Origin: CAYFQV01 sp964413635
Lineage (GTDB): Bacteria > Spirochaetota > Spirochaetia > DSM-27196 > PWMO01
Assembly: GCA_964413635.1 (NCBI GenBank)
Contig: CAYPTH010000076.1
Span: 1 to 15,303, forward strand
Length of the DNA stretch: 15,303 bases
Direction of reading: 5' to 3'
Under the pieces are notes generated by a model. The model worked only from the letters and a program-made list of their open reading frames with translations, had not been told where the DNA came from and searched no databases. Both the position numbers and the translations under genes were made by a program. The number at the start of each line of letters is the position of its first letter. Position 1 is the first letter of the stretch. Of the stretch, positions 8,244 to 15,303 are shown piece by piece.

Positions 8244-9269
8244 TCACGAAGGCGCGGGTCCGACGCTCTCTCTGCCTACATAGCTCAGAGCGTTCTTGAG
8301 GTGAGACCTGGTTCCGTCGAGAAGTTGGGTGTTCAGGAGGTCGAAGGCGCGCCGACCGAACTCGCGCTTCTGCATGTCGAAGCATGAGAGTGGCGGATCA
8401 ATGAGCTCTTCCGCGAAGATGTTGTCGAAGGCCAGCAGCGATACGTCGTCAGGAATTCGATACCCCGAGCCACGGATCACTGCGTGTGCGCCGAGCGCCA
8501 TCATTGCGTTGGTACATATCACTGCAGTCCCTGGGGCGCGAATTCCGGCTTCCGCCGAGAGGAACTTCTGCGCCAGGAGCTTACCGTCTTCGAGGCTCGT
8601 GTCGTAGCTCCCGGGTATCTCGAACAGTAACTCGTCGCCGGTACCGATCCCGTACGCTTCGACGCAGCGGCGATATGCGGCGGCGCGGTTGTCGAAGCGC
8701 AAATTTCGCGGCAGGCCGCTCAGATAAGCAATCCGCCGATGTCCGAGACGGGTGAGGATGCGGAACGCCTCTTCCATTGCCGCGTCATAATCGTTCTCAA
8801 TGGAGCTTACCCTGCGGCCGTCCACCGTCCGGTTCCCGCTCACGACGACGGCAATTCCCGAATCGACCAACTCGTAGAGAAGGCCCGTGTCGAAGCGGGT
8901 GGGAAGCGCCGCCACAAAGATGCCGTCGATCCGCCGTGCGATGAGGTGCGAAAGGTAGGCGTCGAGGTTCTGTGTGGCGGATATGATATTCACGAAGTAA
9001 CCGTGCTCCTGCGCCGCCTCCTGGAAGCCCAAGACAATCTCACCGAAGAAGGGATTGGCGATATCCGCCACGGCGATTGCCAGCTGCCACGTCTTGTTGC
9101 TGGCGAGGCTGCGGGCCACGATGTTCGGCTCGTACCCAAGCTCCTCGACCGCCGCCAGCACGCGCCGGCGCGTTGCCTCACCAACTGATCGCGAGTTATT
9201 GATGACGTAGGAAACAGTCGCCGTCGAGACACCGGCCCGTCGTGCGACATCGTCGCGGGTCACGCTCAT
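8244..9269 (-). CDS. LacI-family transcriptional regulator (LacI-2) of the rhamnosidase module
   Basis: 341 residues, the usual LacI length. ATG 9269 gives the canonical start MSVTRDDVARRAGVSTATVS with the helix-turn-helix at about 4-24. The hinge segment (VARSL, 51-55) and the effector domain follow (IANPFFGEIVLGF, RRIDGIFVAALP, GHRRIAYLSGL, VICTNAMMALGAHAVI, VSLLAFDN). No Shine-Dalgarno sequence precedes the ATG (CCCCTCAGC), and a promoter-like -10 ends only 9 nt upstream, so the message may be leaderless. The gene lies immediately upstream of, and on the same strand as, the two hydrolase genes, with a promoter and palindromic operator in the 110-bp space between; local repression of these genes is the natural reading. 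It is closely similar to LacI-1 along the whole length. The effector is not identifiable from sequence; a rhamnose-derived sugar is a context inference. Confidence 0.95.
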   Translation of the reverse strand: MSVTRDDVARRAGVSTATVSYVINNSRSVGEATRRRVLAAVEELGYEPNIVARSLASNKTWQLAIAVADIANPFFGEIVLGFQEAAQEHGYFVNIISATQNLDAYLSHLIARRIDGIFVAALPTRFDTGLLYELVDSGIAVVVSGNRTVDGRRVSSIENDYDAAMEEAFRILTRLGHRRIAYLSGLPRNLRFDNRAAAYRRCVEAYGIGTGDELLFEIPGSYDTSLEDGKLLAQKFLSAEAGIRAPGTAVICTNAMMALGAHAVIRGSGYRIPDDVSLLAFDNIFAEELIDPPLSCFDMQKREFGRRAFDLLNTQLLDGTRSHLKNALSYVGRESVGPAPS

Positions 9270-9278
9270 GCTGAGGGG

Positions 9279-9307
9279 AGCATAGAGCGGGAGCGAGTCG
9301 CGGTCAA
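9279..9307 (-). promoter_or_regulatory. Predicted promoter of LacI-2 giving a near-leaderless mRNA
   Basis: On the minus strand: -35 TTGACC (9307-9302, 5 of 6), 17-bp spacer, -10 TATGCT (9284-9279, 4 of 6). Only 9 nt separate the -10 from ATG 9269, so transcription would begin within about 0-3 nt of the start codon, which agrees with the absence of a ribosome-binding site. Confidence 0.55.
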
Positions 9308-9330
9308 TGCGACGTCGGTTCGCTGCGCAT
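9307..9330. promoter_or_regulatory. Inverted repeat between two divergent promoters
   Basis: ATGCG (9307-9311) and CGCAT (9326-9330) form 5-bp arms around a 14-bp centre that includes GACGTC. The element fills the space between the -35 boxes of the divergent LacI-2 and thioredoxin-like promoters, so a regulator bound there could act on both. The arms are short; confidence is low. Confidence 0.3.
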
Positions 9331-9332
9331 CC

Positions 9333-9361
9333 TTGCCGCTAATTGGAACGGAGAGTACCAT
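9333..9361 (+). promoter_or_regulatory. Predicted promoter of the thioredoxin-like gene
   Basis: -35 TTGCCG (9333-9338, 4 of 6), 17-bp spacer, -10 TACCAT (9356-9361, 4 of 6, the same hexamer as in the hydrolase promoter). It would give a leader of about 40 nt containing the Shine-Dalgarno AAAGGGAG. Confidence 0.45.
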
Positions 9362-9405
9362 GCCTCTATCGCTCGCACGCGGTCAGCGCGAAAGGGAGCA
9401 TCACA

Positions 9406-9723
9406 ATGACCACCGCCGATCTCACAGCACGGATCTCCGCGACTGATGCAGCGCTTCTGTACGTCACCACCACCGACTGCTCGGTCTGCAAGGTGCTCAA
9501 ACCGAAGGTGCGCGAGCTCCTCGACGAGCGCTTTCCGCGGATGGAGTTCATCGATATCGAGATGGATCTGCTGCCGGAGGTCGGGAGCGGGCTCGAGGTG
9601 TTTTCGGTTCCTACGGTCATCGGCTTCTTCCGGGGCAAGGAGCACGTTCGCAAGGTTCGGGTCTTCGGCATTGAGGAGCTCGCGGAGGCGATAGAGCGGC
9701 CGTACCAGCTGCTCTTCGAGTAG
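9406..9723 (+). CDS. Thioredoxin-like protein with CSVC motif
   Basis: 105 residues, about thioredoxin size. ATG 9406 is preferred over an upstream start at 9343 because AAAGGGAG (9391-9398) sits 7 nt before it and the protein then begins at the thioredoxin fold. The redox motif is C25-S-V-C28 after strand LLYVTTTD; the cis-proline is P69 in FSVPTVIGFFRGKE. These are the two hallmarks of the fold, so the protein should be a cytoplasmic thiol-disulphide reductase or reductase-like factor. It has no signal peptide or membrane segment. CSVC differs from the CGPC of housekeeping thioredoxin and gives no substrate by itself. It is transcribed divergently from LacI-2 and lies 113 bp before the SDR gene on the same strand, so the two could share a transcript. 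Confidence 0.85.
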   Translation: MTTADLTARISATDAALLYVTTTDCSVCKVLKPKVRELLDERFPRMEFIDIEMDLLPEVGSGLEVFSVPTVIGFFRGKEHVRKVRVFGIEELAEAIERPYQLLFE

Positions 9724-9737
9724 GAACTTCCCCCCGT

Positions 9738-9758
9738 ACGGTCCCACCGTCGAACGGT
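9738..9758. repeat. Three alternating 5-mers forming mutually exclusive hairpins
   Basis: ACGGT (9738-9742), CCC, ACCGT (9746-9750), CGA, ACGGT (9754-9758). The middle copy can pair with either neighbour. The element lies just after the thioredoxin-like stop and about 80 bp before the SDR start. No T-tract follows, so a terminator is not supported; it might be an operator or mRNA structure, or chance. Confidence 0.3.
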
Positions 9759-9836
9759 CTAAACAGACGCAAAGCAGCTGACTCCGGAGGACGAAGCCGC
9801 TTCCGACGCCGTACATTGACGGCGAGGAGGCTAGAC

Positions 9837-10535
9837 ATGAAAACAGTCTGCATTACCGGAGTATCGCGAGGAATCGGCAAGGGCTTAGCTCGGGCCTATC
9901 TCGAGCGGGGTGACCGTGTCTTCGGAGCGGTCCGTGATGTGAACGCCCCAGGGGTGAAGGAGTTGCAGTCGGAGTTCGCTCAGACCTTCACGCCCGTGAA
10001 CATGGACGTGTCCGACCGCGCCTCCGTCGACAACGCAGCCGGGGAGATCGCCCGGCACACCGACGCAATTGATCTGCTCATCAACAACGCGGGCATGGCC
10101 GTTACCCCCGACGAGAAGACTATCGAGGACATCAACGAGGACGACGTCCAGCGCGTATTTAACGTGAACACCCTCGGGCCGCTGCGCACGGTACAAGCGC
10201 TGCTGCAACTCCTCCGCAAGGGCACGGATCCCAAGGTCGTGATGATCAGCTCCTCCGCCGGGAGCATTTCCGGCCAGGGCGGCGGCCGCGGCGTCCCCTA
10301 CTGCGTCTCGAAGGGCGCCCTCAACATGCTCAGCAAGCTCCTCTACTTCCACTGCCGGGACGAGGGAATGGCGATCGTCGCACTTCACCCCGGCTGGGTA
10401 CGGACCGATATGGGTGGTTCCGGCGGCGCGCTCTCCGTCGAGGAGTCGGTGCAGGGCATGATGAAGGTGATCGACCAACAGACGACCGAGAGCCCGATCT
10501 ACGTGGACTACACCGGCCGGGAGATGGCGTGGTGA
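9837..10535 (+). CDS. Short-chain dehydrogenase/reductase (SDR)
   Basis: 232 residues, classical SDR length. ATG 9837 is chosen for the strong GAGGAGG at 9824-9830, 6 nt upstream; the in-frame codon at 9816 lacks this. Rossmann nucleotide-binding motif TGVSRGIG (7-14), NNAG (83-86), active-site serine in ISSSAG (138-140), catalytic YCVSK (Y155, K159), and HPGWVRTDMGG (184-194). The last motif and the compact size resemble the C-factor/sniffer-type carbonyl reductase branch, which usually uses NADPH. The substrate cannot be named. It is cytoplasmic. It is on the same strand as the thioredoxin-like gene and convergent with the CydC-like gene across the gap at 10595-10694. Confidence 0.92.
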   Translation: MKTVCITGVSRGIGKGLARAYLERGDRVFGAVRDVNAPGVKELQSEFAQTFTPVNMDVSDRASVDNAAGEIARHTDAIDLLINNAGMAVTPDEKTIEDINEDDVQRVFNVNTLGPLRTVQALLQLLRKGTDPKVVMISSSAGSISGQGGGRGVPYCVSKGALNMLSKLLYFHCRDEGMAIVALHPGWVRTDMGGSGGALSVEESVQGMMKVIDQQTTESPIYVDYTGREMAW

Positions 10536-10594
10536 GCCGCGCCGTCCCGTGACGTATGCCGAAGCAGCGAGGTTTCGGTCGATTCTCCACCTAT

Positions 10595-10694
10595 NNNNNN
10601 NNNNNNNNNNNNNNNNNNNNNNNNNNNNNNNNNNNNNNNNNNNNNNNNNNNNNNNNNNNNNNNNNNNNNNNNNNNNNNNNNNNNNNNNNNNNNN
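10595..10694. other. Scaffold gap of 100 N, true length unknown
   Basis: Exactly 100 N. Unlike the gap at 6016, the two edges share no visible repeated sequence, so this one may be genuine. It hides the 3' end of the CydC-like gene and whatever separates it from the SDR gene. The 59 bp between the SDR stop and the gap (10536-10594) show no recognisable feature. Confidence 0.95.
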
Positions 10695-12386
10695 CACCAC
10701 CAGCCCGTCTTCGATCACGATGATGCGGTCGGCATCGAAGGCGTGCGTGAGCTCATGCGAAATCTCTATTACGGTGCGCCGTTCGTGCCGCGCCCACGAA
10801 AGGACCGCTGTACGAAGGTCATGCGCTGCGGCGCGGTCGAGGCCGGTAAACGCCTCATCCAAAACAATGATCGCGGGATTTCGCACGAGCATACGTGCGA
10901 TTGCCACGCGTCGCCGCTGACCGCCGGAGAGCTCCTCGTGCGTGCCGCCGACGAAGGTGTTCTCGCCGAGCGAGAGATCCTCGCACAGCCTCGCGAATCC
11001 GCCGACATCGTCGGCTATGCGCCGCTCGGCCGGCGTAAGATCAGCCGGAAGCTCCTCTGCGGACCCGAGCCCCCGCCGGCTCCCAAGTGCCACGTTATTC
11101 AGCACACTCCCTCGCACAAGTCCCGCGCGTTGCATTGAAGCGGAGATAGAGGTCCGCAGCGCGGCATGACTGTACGCCTCGAGCGGTTCGCCGGCAAGAA
11201 GCACGCGGCCACCGTCGGGACGTTCGAGTCCAAGCATAAGTCGCGCCAGGGTGCTCTTACCGGAACCGGAGCGGCCGGCCACGAAAAGGTGCGTTCCCTG
11301 CGAGACGGCCAGATCGACTCCGCGGAGACCACGTTTTCCACCGAAGTCAATCGTAACGTTTTGTAGAACGATGTCGACGGACGCGCGTACTGACTCACGC
11401 TGCGGCCCAGAGGATTGTCGAATTGACTCTGTTCCCTCTGCGACGTCAAGAATTCGCGCGGCCGCTGCGGCACTTCGAGGCAGATCGTCGACCGCGCGGC
11501 TGATCGCGAGAACCACCCCGAAGCTCCCGGCCACCGCGCAGGTCATTGCCCAAGCGGTCGGGCTTGGCGCGCCTGCGATCGCTACGCCTAATGCAACGAT
11601 GAACAGGGTCGACATGAGCAGGAGGTCAACCGTTATGTCCTTGAGTGCGTTTCGTCGAGCCAGACGAGCGTTGGTGTGGGCCACTGCATCGCCGTGGAGC
11701 GCAATTCGCTCTTGCCACCGGTCCTCTGCGCCGGCGGTCACGATGTCGGTTAGACCGGCCAGTGTCTCCGAGACCTCCGCGCTCAGCTGTCCCGAGGCCG
11801 CGCGACTCGCGGTGGCGAGTCTGCCGTTGAGGCGCTGCCATACGAGCGGGACCACGAACCCTGCCCCAACGAGGGTTGCGCCAAGCGCGATACCCGTGGC
11901 GGCGCCGGCCACCGATCCGACGACGATTGAAAGCGACACGACGACGGGGACGGCCACGACGACCGGAACAAGCGTATGTGCAAAGAAGACCTCTACGAGC
12001 TCTACGTCCGCCATTGCGCGCGAGACTATGTCACCGGAGTCCGACGTCGCACGGAGCGCCGCCGTGCGGTGGGCGAACCACTCGTAGATCCGCCCGCGAA
12101 GCGTGTCGAGGACGCGAAAGGCGCCGACGTGACCCGTCACCTGTTCGAGATAGCGCGCCACCGCCTTCGCGCTACCGAGTCCGATGAAGAGTACCCACTG
12201 TCGCGTCGTCACCGTCAGACCCTCGGCAACGGCGTCGCCGACGTAGCGTCCAGCCAGGCCGAGAAGGACGATCCCGAGGCCTACGTTCGTGAGTCGCAGG
12301 AATCCACTCGCAGCGAGCATGAGGAGGTGCGGTCTGGTGTAGGCGGCAATACGCCTGAGCGGGCTCGATGTCTCAACCGCCGCCAT
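10695..12386 (-). CDS. cydC: CydC-like ABC exporter half-transporter (permease plus ATPase), 3' end lost in gap
   Basis: 564 residues are visible from ATG 12386 to the gap edge; probably only the last couple of dozen residues are missing, since the sequence stops at the usual near-terminal RIIVIEDGLVV. Transmembrane domain about 15-300, then an ATP-binding domain: Walker A GRSGSGKST (371-379), signature LSGGQ (486-490), Walker B IIVLDE (506-511), H-loop histidine H544. The start overlaps the CydD-like gene by 14 bp, so the two are translationally linked and should form a heterodimer. CydDC exporters move cysteine/glutathione to the periplasm and are needed for cytochrome bd assembly; no cydAB genes are in the window. 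Assignment to CydC rests on the pairing and domain order; a general heterodimeric exporter is the alternative. Confidence 0.8.
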
Positions 12387-14451
12387 GGACGCTCTCCATC
12401 TCAGACTCGCTCACCTCGAGGTGCACGACTCGGTCGCACTCACCAAGGGTGCTCGCCCGGTGTGCGATGACGAGGATCCCGACGCGAGAGCGGATTAGCC
12501 GCAGCTCGCGCCAGATGTCGGACTCGTACATGGAGTCGAGCTCTGCCATCGGCTCGTCGAGTACCAAAAACGGTGTTCCCGCAAGCACTGCTCGAGCAAG
12601 TGCGACCCGCATCCGTTCTCCCCCCGAAAGCGTTGACCCGTTTTCACTCACCCTGTGCTCAAGCCCATCCGGCAGCGATGAGACGAACTCGTCCAAGCCG
12701 CTGCGACGGATTGCGTGCGCAACTTCGGCATCGCTCGCTGAGGGATGCGCAAGAGCAATGTTCTCGCGCAGCGTTCCGGAGAACAGATAGGGGTGCTGCG
12801 GAAGGTAGGCTACGCGGCGGGCAAGCTCGCGGTGATCAAGTCGCGCGACATCGCGTCCCGCGATGATCACCCGTCCCGCCTGTGGATGGAGCAGTCCAAG
12901 CACGAGGCGCGCTACCGTGCTCTTGCCGGAGCCGCTCGGACCGGCAAGTCCCACAACCTCGCCTTGGACGACCTGCATGGAGAACTCTTCGAGTACCGGC
13001 GATTCGCGTGAAGCCGGGTAGGCGAAGCTCACGTTCTCAAGCGCAAGAACCGCGGCCTTGGCGGTCCTTGATTGCGTTAGTGTAGACTTCTCCTGCGCGG
13101 TACGGTCTTCCTCGGCCAGACCGATATCGGGTGCGGACGGGTGGGCGTTCACGAAGGCTTCGATCTCTTTGCGCGCGTCGCGTCCTACCACGCCGGCGAA
13201 AAAAAACGCCCCAACGAGGTTGAGAGGACGGACCAGCTCAATCGAGATCAAGGGCAAAGCAAGCGCAGTCGCCGGATCGAGAGCGCCGACGCGGAATCGC
13301 GCAATCGCGAGTGCAACCGTCGTGGCAAGGATCGTGAGCGAGAAGAAAAGCTCGGCGAGAAGGAGTACGAGCTGGTTCACCACTAAGAGCCGAACGGTGC
13401 GCGATCGGAGCGATGCGCTCGTCGATCGCAGGATGGCACCGTACGCCTTGACACGTCCGAAGATCGTGAGAGACTCAAGTGCGTGGATGCTGTCCAAGTA
13501 GAGTCTGCCGAGCTCCTTCTGCGCGGCTCCGTATTCGACGCCGACGGCGCGAAACCTCCGCTGCGTGAGTGCGAGGAGCAGCGGAACGATCGGCATGAGG
13601 GCAAGCAGCGTCAGGCCCGTCGTCGCATCGATCCCGATCACGATCGTGAGTATCCCAATCGGCGTGATCAGCCCCGCGATGAGTTGCGGGGTATAGAGTG
13701 AGTAGAATGGGTCGAGCGCATCGACCCGGTCGACCATGAGGCTTCGCAACTCGCCTACTCCAAGCTTGCGAACCGTGTCGGGTCCGGCTGTGACTATCGA
13801 ACGGTAAAGCGCCGCGCGCGTCGCGGCGAGTACCGACGAAGAGAGACGAGCTCCGAAAGCGCGCGACAGTCCGAGGAGCAAGTACCGCAGCGCAAGCGCG
13901 ACACCAACGAGGACGAACACCGATCCGAAGCCATTGATCGCCGGAAGCGGCGGTTCACGTCCAGCGACTGCCGCCGCCAAGGCAAGATATACGGCCACGC
14001 TTGTCAGACTCGCTCCAAGCGCACCGGCGACGGTAATCGCAAGGCGTCCGCGTGGTGCTCGGATGCGAAACGAGCCCGCCTCGCGTCTTGGCTTCCCGTA
14101 GGTAGGAATTGCGATCATTGCAACGCCCTTTGCCAGCAGTACCGCCGCAAGCGTAATGCGAACATGCGGGCTCGTCGTCCCGAAGAGCGCGAATGAGCCG
14201 AGCATGAGCGTGGCGACCGTCATACTCACAATCTTGGTTCGAAGGGGGACCCCCTTGCCGTCGCGCATCCGACGCAGTGTACGACTCACGCCGGGGCGCG
14301 TCATCAGCCAGCGGTGAAGCCTGCGAGACGAGCGCAGGAAGCATACCGAGGCAATGAGGAGGAACGGAGTTGTTGGTAACACCGGGAGCACGACCCCCAG
14401 CATCCCGACGCCGGTCGCGACAATTCCCACGAATGCAAGCAGGACGTTCAT
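12373..14451 (-). CDS. cydD: DUF454 (YbaN-type) membrane domain fused to CydD-like ABC exporter half
   Basis: 692 residues from ATG 14451, which has AGGAG about 4 nt upstream; a longer in-frame option starts with TTG at 14511 and adds only a basic tail. Residues 1-120 match the DUF454/YbaN family: GMLGVVLPVLPTTPFLLIA (16-34) followed by CFLRSSRRLHRWL and two more hydrophobic segments. Residues about 135-425 are an ABC exporter membrane domain with CydD-like LLALMPIVPLLLAL and LESLTIFGR. ATPase domain: Walker A GPSGSGKST (504-512), Q-loop Q552, signature LSGGE (608-612), Walker B FLVLDE (628-633), H-loop H664. The normal CydD is about 550-590 residues, so the extra length is the DUF454 module. 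Role: probably the partner of the overlapping CydC-like protein in exporting thiols or haem-related compounds. DUF454 has no established function. The fusion occurs within one uninterrupted frame with no sign of assembly error. Confidence 0.85.
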   Translation of the reverse strand: MNVLLAFVGIVATGVGMLGVVLPVLPTTPFLLIASVCFLRSSRRLHRWLMTRPGVSRTLRRMRDGKGVPLRTKIVSMTVATLMLGSFALFGTTSPHVRITLAAVLLAKGVAMIAIPTYGKPRREAGSFRIRAPRGRLAITVAGALGASLTSVAVYLALAAAVAGREPPLPAINGFGSVFVLVGVALALRYLLLGLSRAFGARLSSSVLAATRAALYRSIVTAGPDTVRKLGVGELRSLMVDRVDALDPFYSLYTPQLIAGLITPIGILTIVIGIDATTGLTLLALMPIVPLLLALTQRRFRAVGVEYGAAQKELGRLYLDSIHALESLTIFGRVKAYGAILRSTSASLRSRTVRLLVVNQLVLLLAELFFSLTILATTVALAIARFRVGALDPATALALPLISIELVRPLNLVGAFFFAGVVGRDARKEIEAFVNAHPSAPDIGLAEEDRTAQEKSTLTQSRTAKAAVLALENVSFAYPASRESPVLEEFSMQVVQGEVVGLAGPSGSGKSTVARLVLGLLHPQAGRVIIAGRDVARLDHRELARRVAYLPQHPYLFSGTLRENIALAHPSASDAEVAHAIRRSGLDEFVSSLPDGLEHRVSENGSTLSGGERMRVALARAVLAGTPFLVLDEPMAELDSMYESDIWRELRLIRSRVGILVIAHRASTLGECDRVVHLEVSESEMESVHGGG

Positions 14452-14463
14452 CGCACTCCTATT

Positions 14464-14481
14464 CGTGCGCACGTTCGAACG
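14464..14481. promoter_or_regulatory. Twin abutting palindromes upstream of the DUF454-CydD gene
   Basis: CGTGCGCACG (14464-14473) and CGTTCGAACG (14472-14481) are both perfect 10-bp palindromes sharing a CG. They lie just upstream of the AGGAG of the DUF454-CydD gene, inside the 109-bp space after the metal permease. A regulator site is possible. No convincing promoter hexamers were found in this space. Confidence 0.3.
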
Positions 14482-14560
14482 CTTGGTTTCATGTCGTCGT
14501 TTTCTTTGCAAATCAACTCACCGAGGGCCGGAGTGGCTGGATTACTGTGCCGCTGGGTTA

Positions 14561-15303
14561 CTATGTTTGCGCAGGCGCGAACCCGCGCCGAAAGCGCTCT
14601 TTGGCGTAAGCCCAAACGGAGACAACGCCAAAAAAGAGCGTTAAGGTAAGGACAATAGCGGGGCCGGAGGCAACATCGCCATAATAGGAGATGTAGAATC
14701 CGATCACCGTGGCCACGAGAGACATTGCAACTGAGAGCATCACTATCGTTCTCAGTCGTTTAGATATCATCGACGCCGCCGCCCCAGGAGTTACGAGCAA
14801 AGACAACACCAGAATGACCCCGACGGTTTGAATTGCGACTACGGTCGTCATGGCAAGCAGAAGCAGCAGTAGGTAGCGAATTGCCGTCGGCGATAGCCCG
14901 ATAGCGACCGAGTGCGTGGGATCAAAGGATGCTACCAAGAGCTCCTTGTACGAGAGCCCCAGAACAGCGATCGTCAGTATCACAACCGCGGACATAACGA
15001 ACAAATCCGAAGACGCAACTCCGAGAATGTTGCCGAACAGAATATGCGCCAGGTCCTGGTAGGTGGTGATGCGACTCATCAACAGGACGCCGAGGGCGAA
15101 GAAACCGGAAAAAACGATCCCGATGGCAGTATCCTCTTTCAAGCGTTTTCTTCCGGAGATGAGGCCGATGAAGAAGACGGCGATCACAGCCGCACCGAAG
15201 GCGCCGAAAAAGAGACTGAACCCGAAGACGTAGGCAACGACGATACCCGGAAGTATGGCGTGAGCGAGGGCGTCTCCGACAAATGCCATTCCCCGCCAGA
15301 CCA
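14561..15303 (-). CDS. Metal ABC transporter permease (ABC-3 family, ZnuB/MntB/TroC-D type), 5' partial
   Basis: 246 residues are visible; the frame runs off the window edge as VWRGMAFVGDALAHAILPG, so the ATG at 15289 is internal and perhaps 20-30 N-terminal residues are missing. The protein is strongly hydrophobic with about seven to eight membrane segments. Family landmarks are GDALAHAILPG, the DTAIGIVFSGFFALGVLL segment and VGVILVLSLLVTPGAAA. This family forms the membrane channel of binding-protein-dependent importers for Zn2+, Mn2+ or Fe2+; the metal cannot be told from the permease alone. The ATPase and binding-protein genes would be expected upstream, beyond the right edge. It is 109 bp from the DUF454-CydD gene on the same strand and may be co-transcribed with it. 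Family assignment is firm. Confidence 0.93.
   Translation of the reverse strand, partial: VWRGMAFVGDALAHAILPGIVVAYVFGFSLFFGAFGAAVIAVFFIGLISGRKRLKEDTAIGIVFSGFFALGVLLMSRITTYQDLAHILFGNILGVASSDLFVMSAVVILTIAVLGLSYKELLVASFDPTHSVAIGLSPTAIRYLLLLLLAMTTVVAIQTVGVILVLSLLVTPGAAASMISKRLRTIVMLSVAMSLVATVIGFYISYYGDVASGPAIVLTLTLFFGVVSVWAYAKERFRRGFAPAQT

Noticed and set aside
9885..10594. Continuation of the CydC-like frame through the N-run into 9885-10594
   Set aside because: That region is antisense to the SDR gene, and the join depends only on the arbitrary 100-N length.
10561..10720. A second repeat-flanked artificial gap like the one at 6016
   Set aside because: I compared the edges of the N-run at 10595-10694 and found no shared sequence, so it is kept as a possibly real gap.

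Overview
The window is a GC-rich stretch of bacterial chromosome from a draft or metagenomic assembly: it contains two runs of exactly 100 N. Genes are tightly packed, with short or overlapping junctions. The phylum cannot be fixed from the sequence. A CydDC-type exporter and a Zn/Mn-type ABC permease fit many groups; a GC-rich spirochaete is one possibility, held at low confidence.

Left part (1-2186, + strand): the 3' portion of a Cys/Met-metabolism PLP enzyme, followed after 2 nt by a LacI-family regulator (LacI-1) that is probably co-transcribed with it. LacI-1 meets the next gene tail to tail with a 27-bp overlap.

Centre (2160-9269, - strand): a sugar-degradation module read right to left. 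It holds a second LacI-family regulator (LacI-2, close paralogue of LacI-1), a large glycoside hydrolase of the GH106-like type, and a GH78 alpha-L-rhamnosidase coupled to it through a TAATG junction. Between LacI-2 and the hydrolases I see a sigma70-like promoter (TTGACG, 17 bp, TACCAT) followed directly by a palindrome, TGTTACCCGCGTAACA, that looks like a LacI-family operator. Neither hydrolase has a visible signal peptide, so the pair probably trims imported rhamnose-containing oligosaccharides or glycosides in the cytoplasm. The 100-N run at 6016-6115 splits the GH106-like gene, but it is flanked by identical 55-bp copies. Joining them as one copy gives a continuous 1053-codon reading frame, so the gap is almost certainly an assembly artefact.

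Right of LacI-2 (9270-10535, + strand): a divergent promoter region, a 105-residue thioredoxin-like protein with a CSVC motif, and a short-chain dehydrogenase/reductase.

Right end (10695-15303, - strand): the end of a metal-type ABC permease (ABC-3 family), then a CydD-like ABC exporter half with a DUF454 (YbaN-type) membrane domain fused to its N-terminus, then a CydC-like partner half overlapping it by 14 bp. CydC runs into the second, apparently genuine, gap at 10595-10694 and lacks only its last residues. This looks like a thiol/haem/metal homeostasis block unrelated to the glycosidase module. No RNA genes, insertion sequences, CRISPR arrays or convincing rho-independent terminators were seen.
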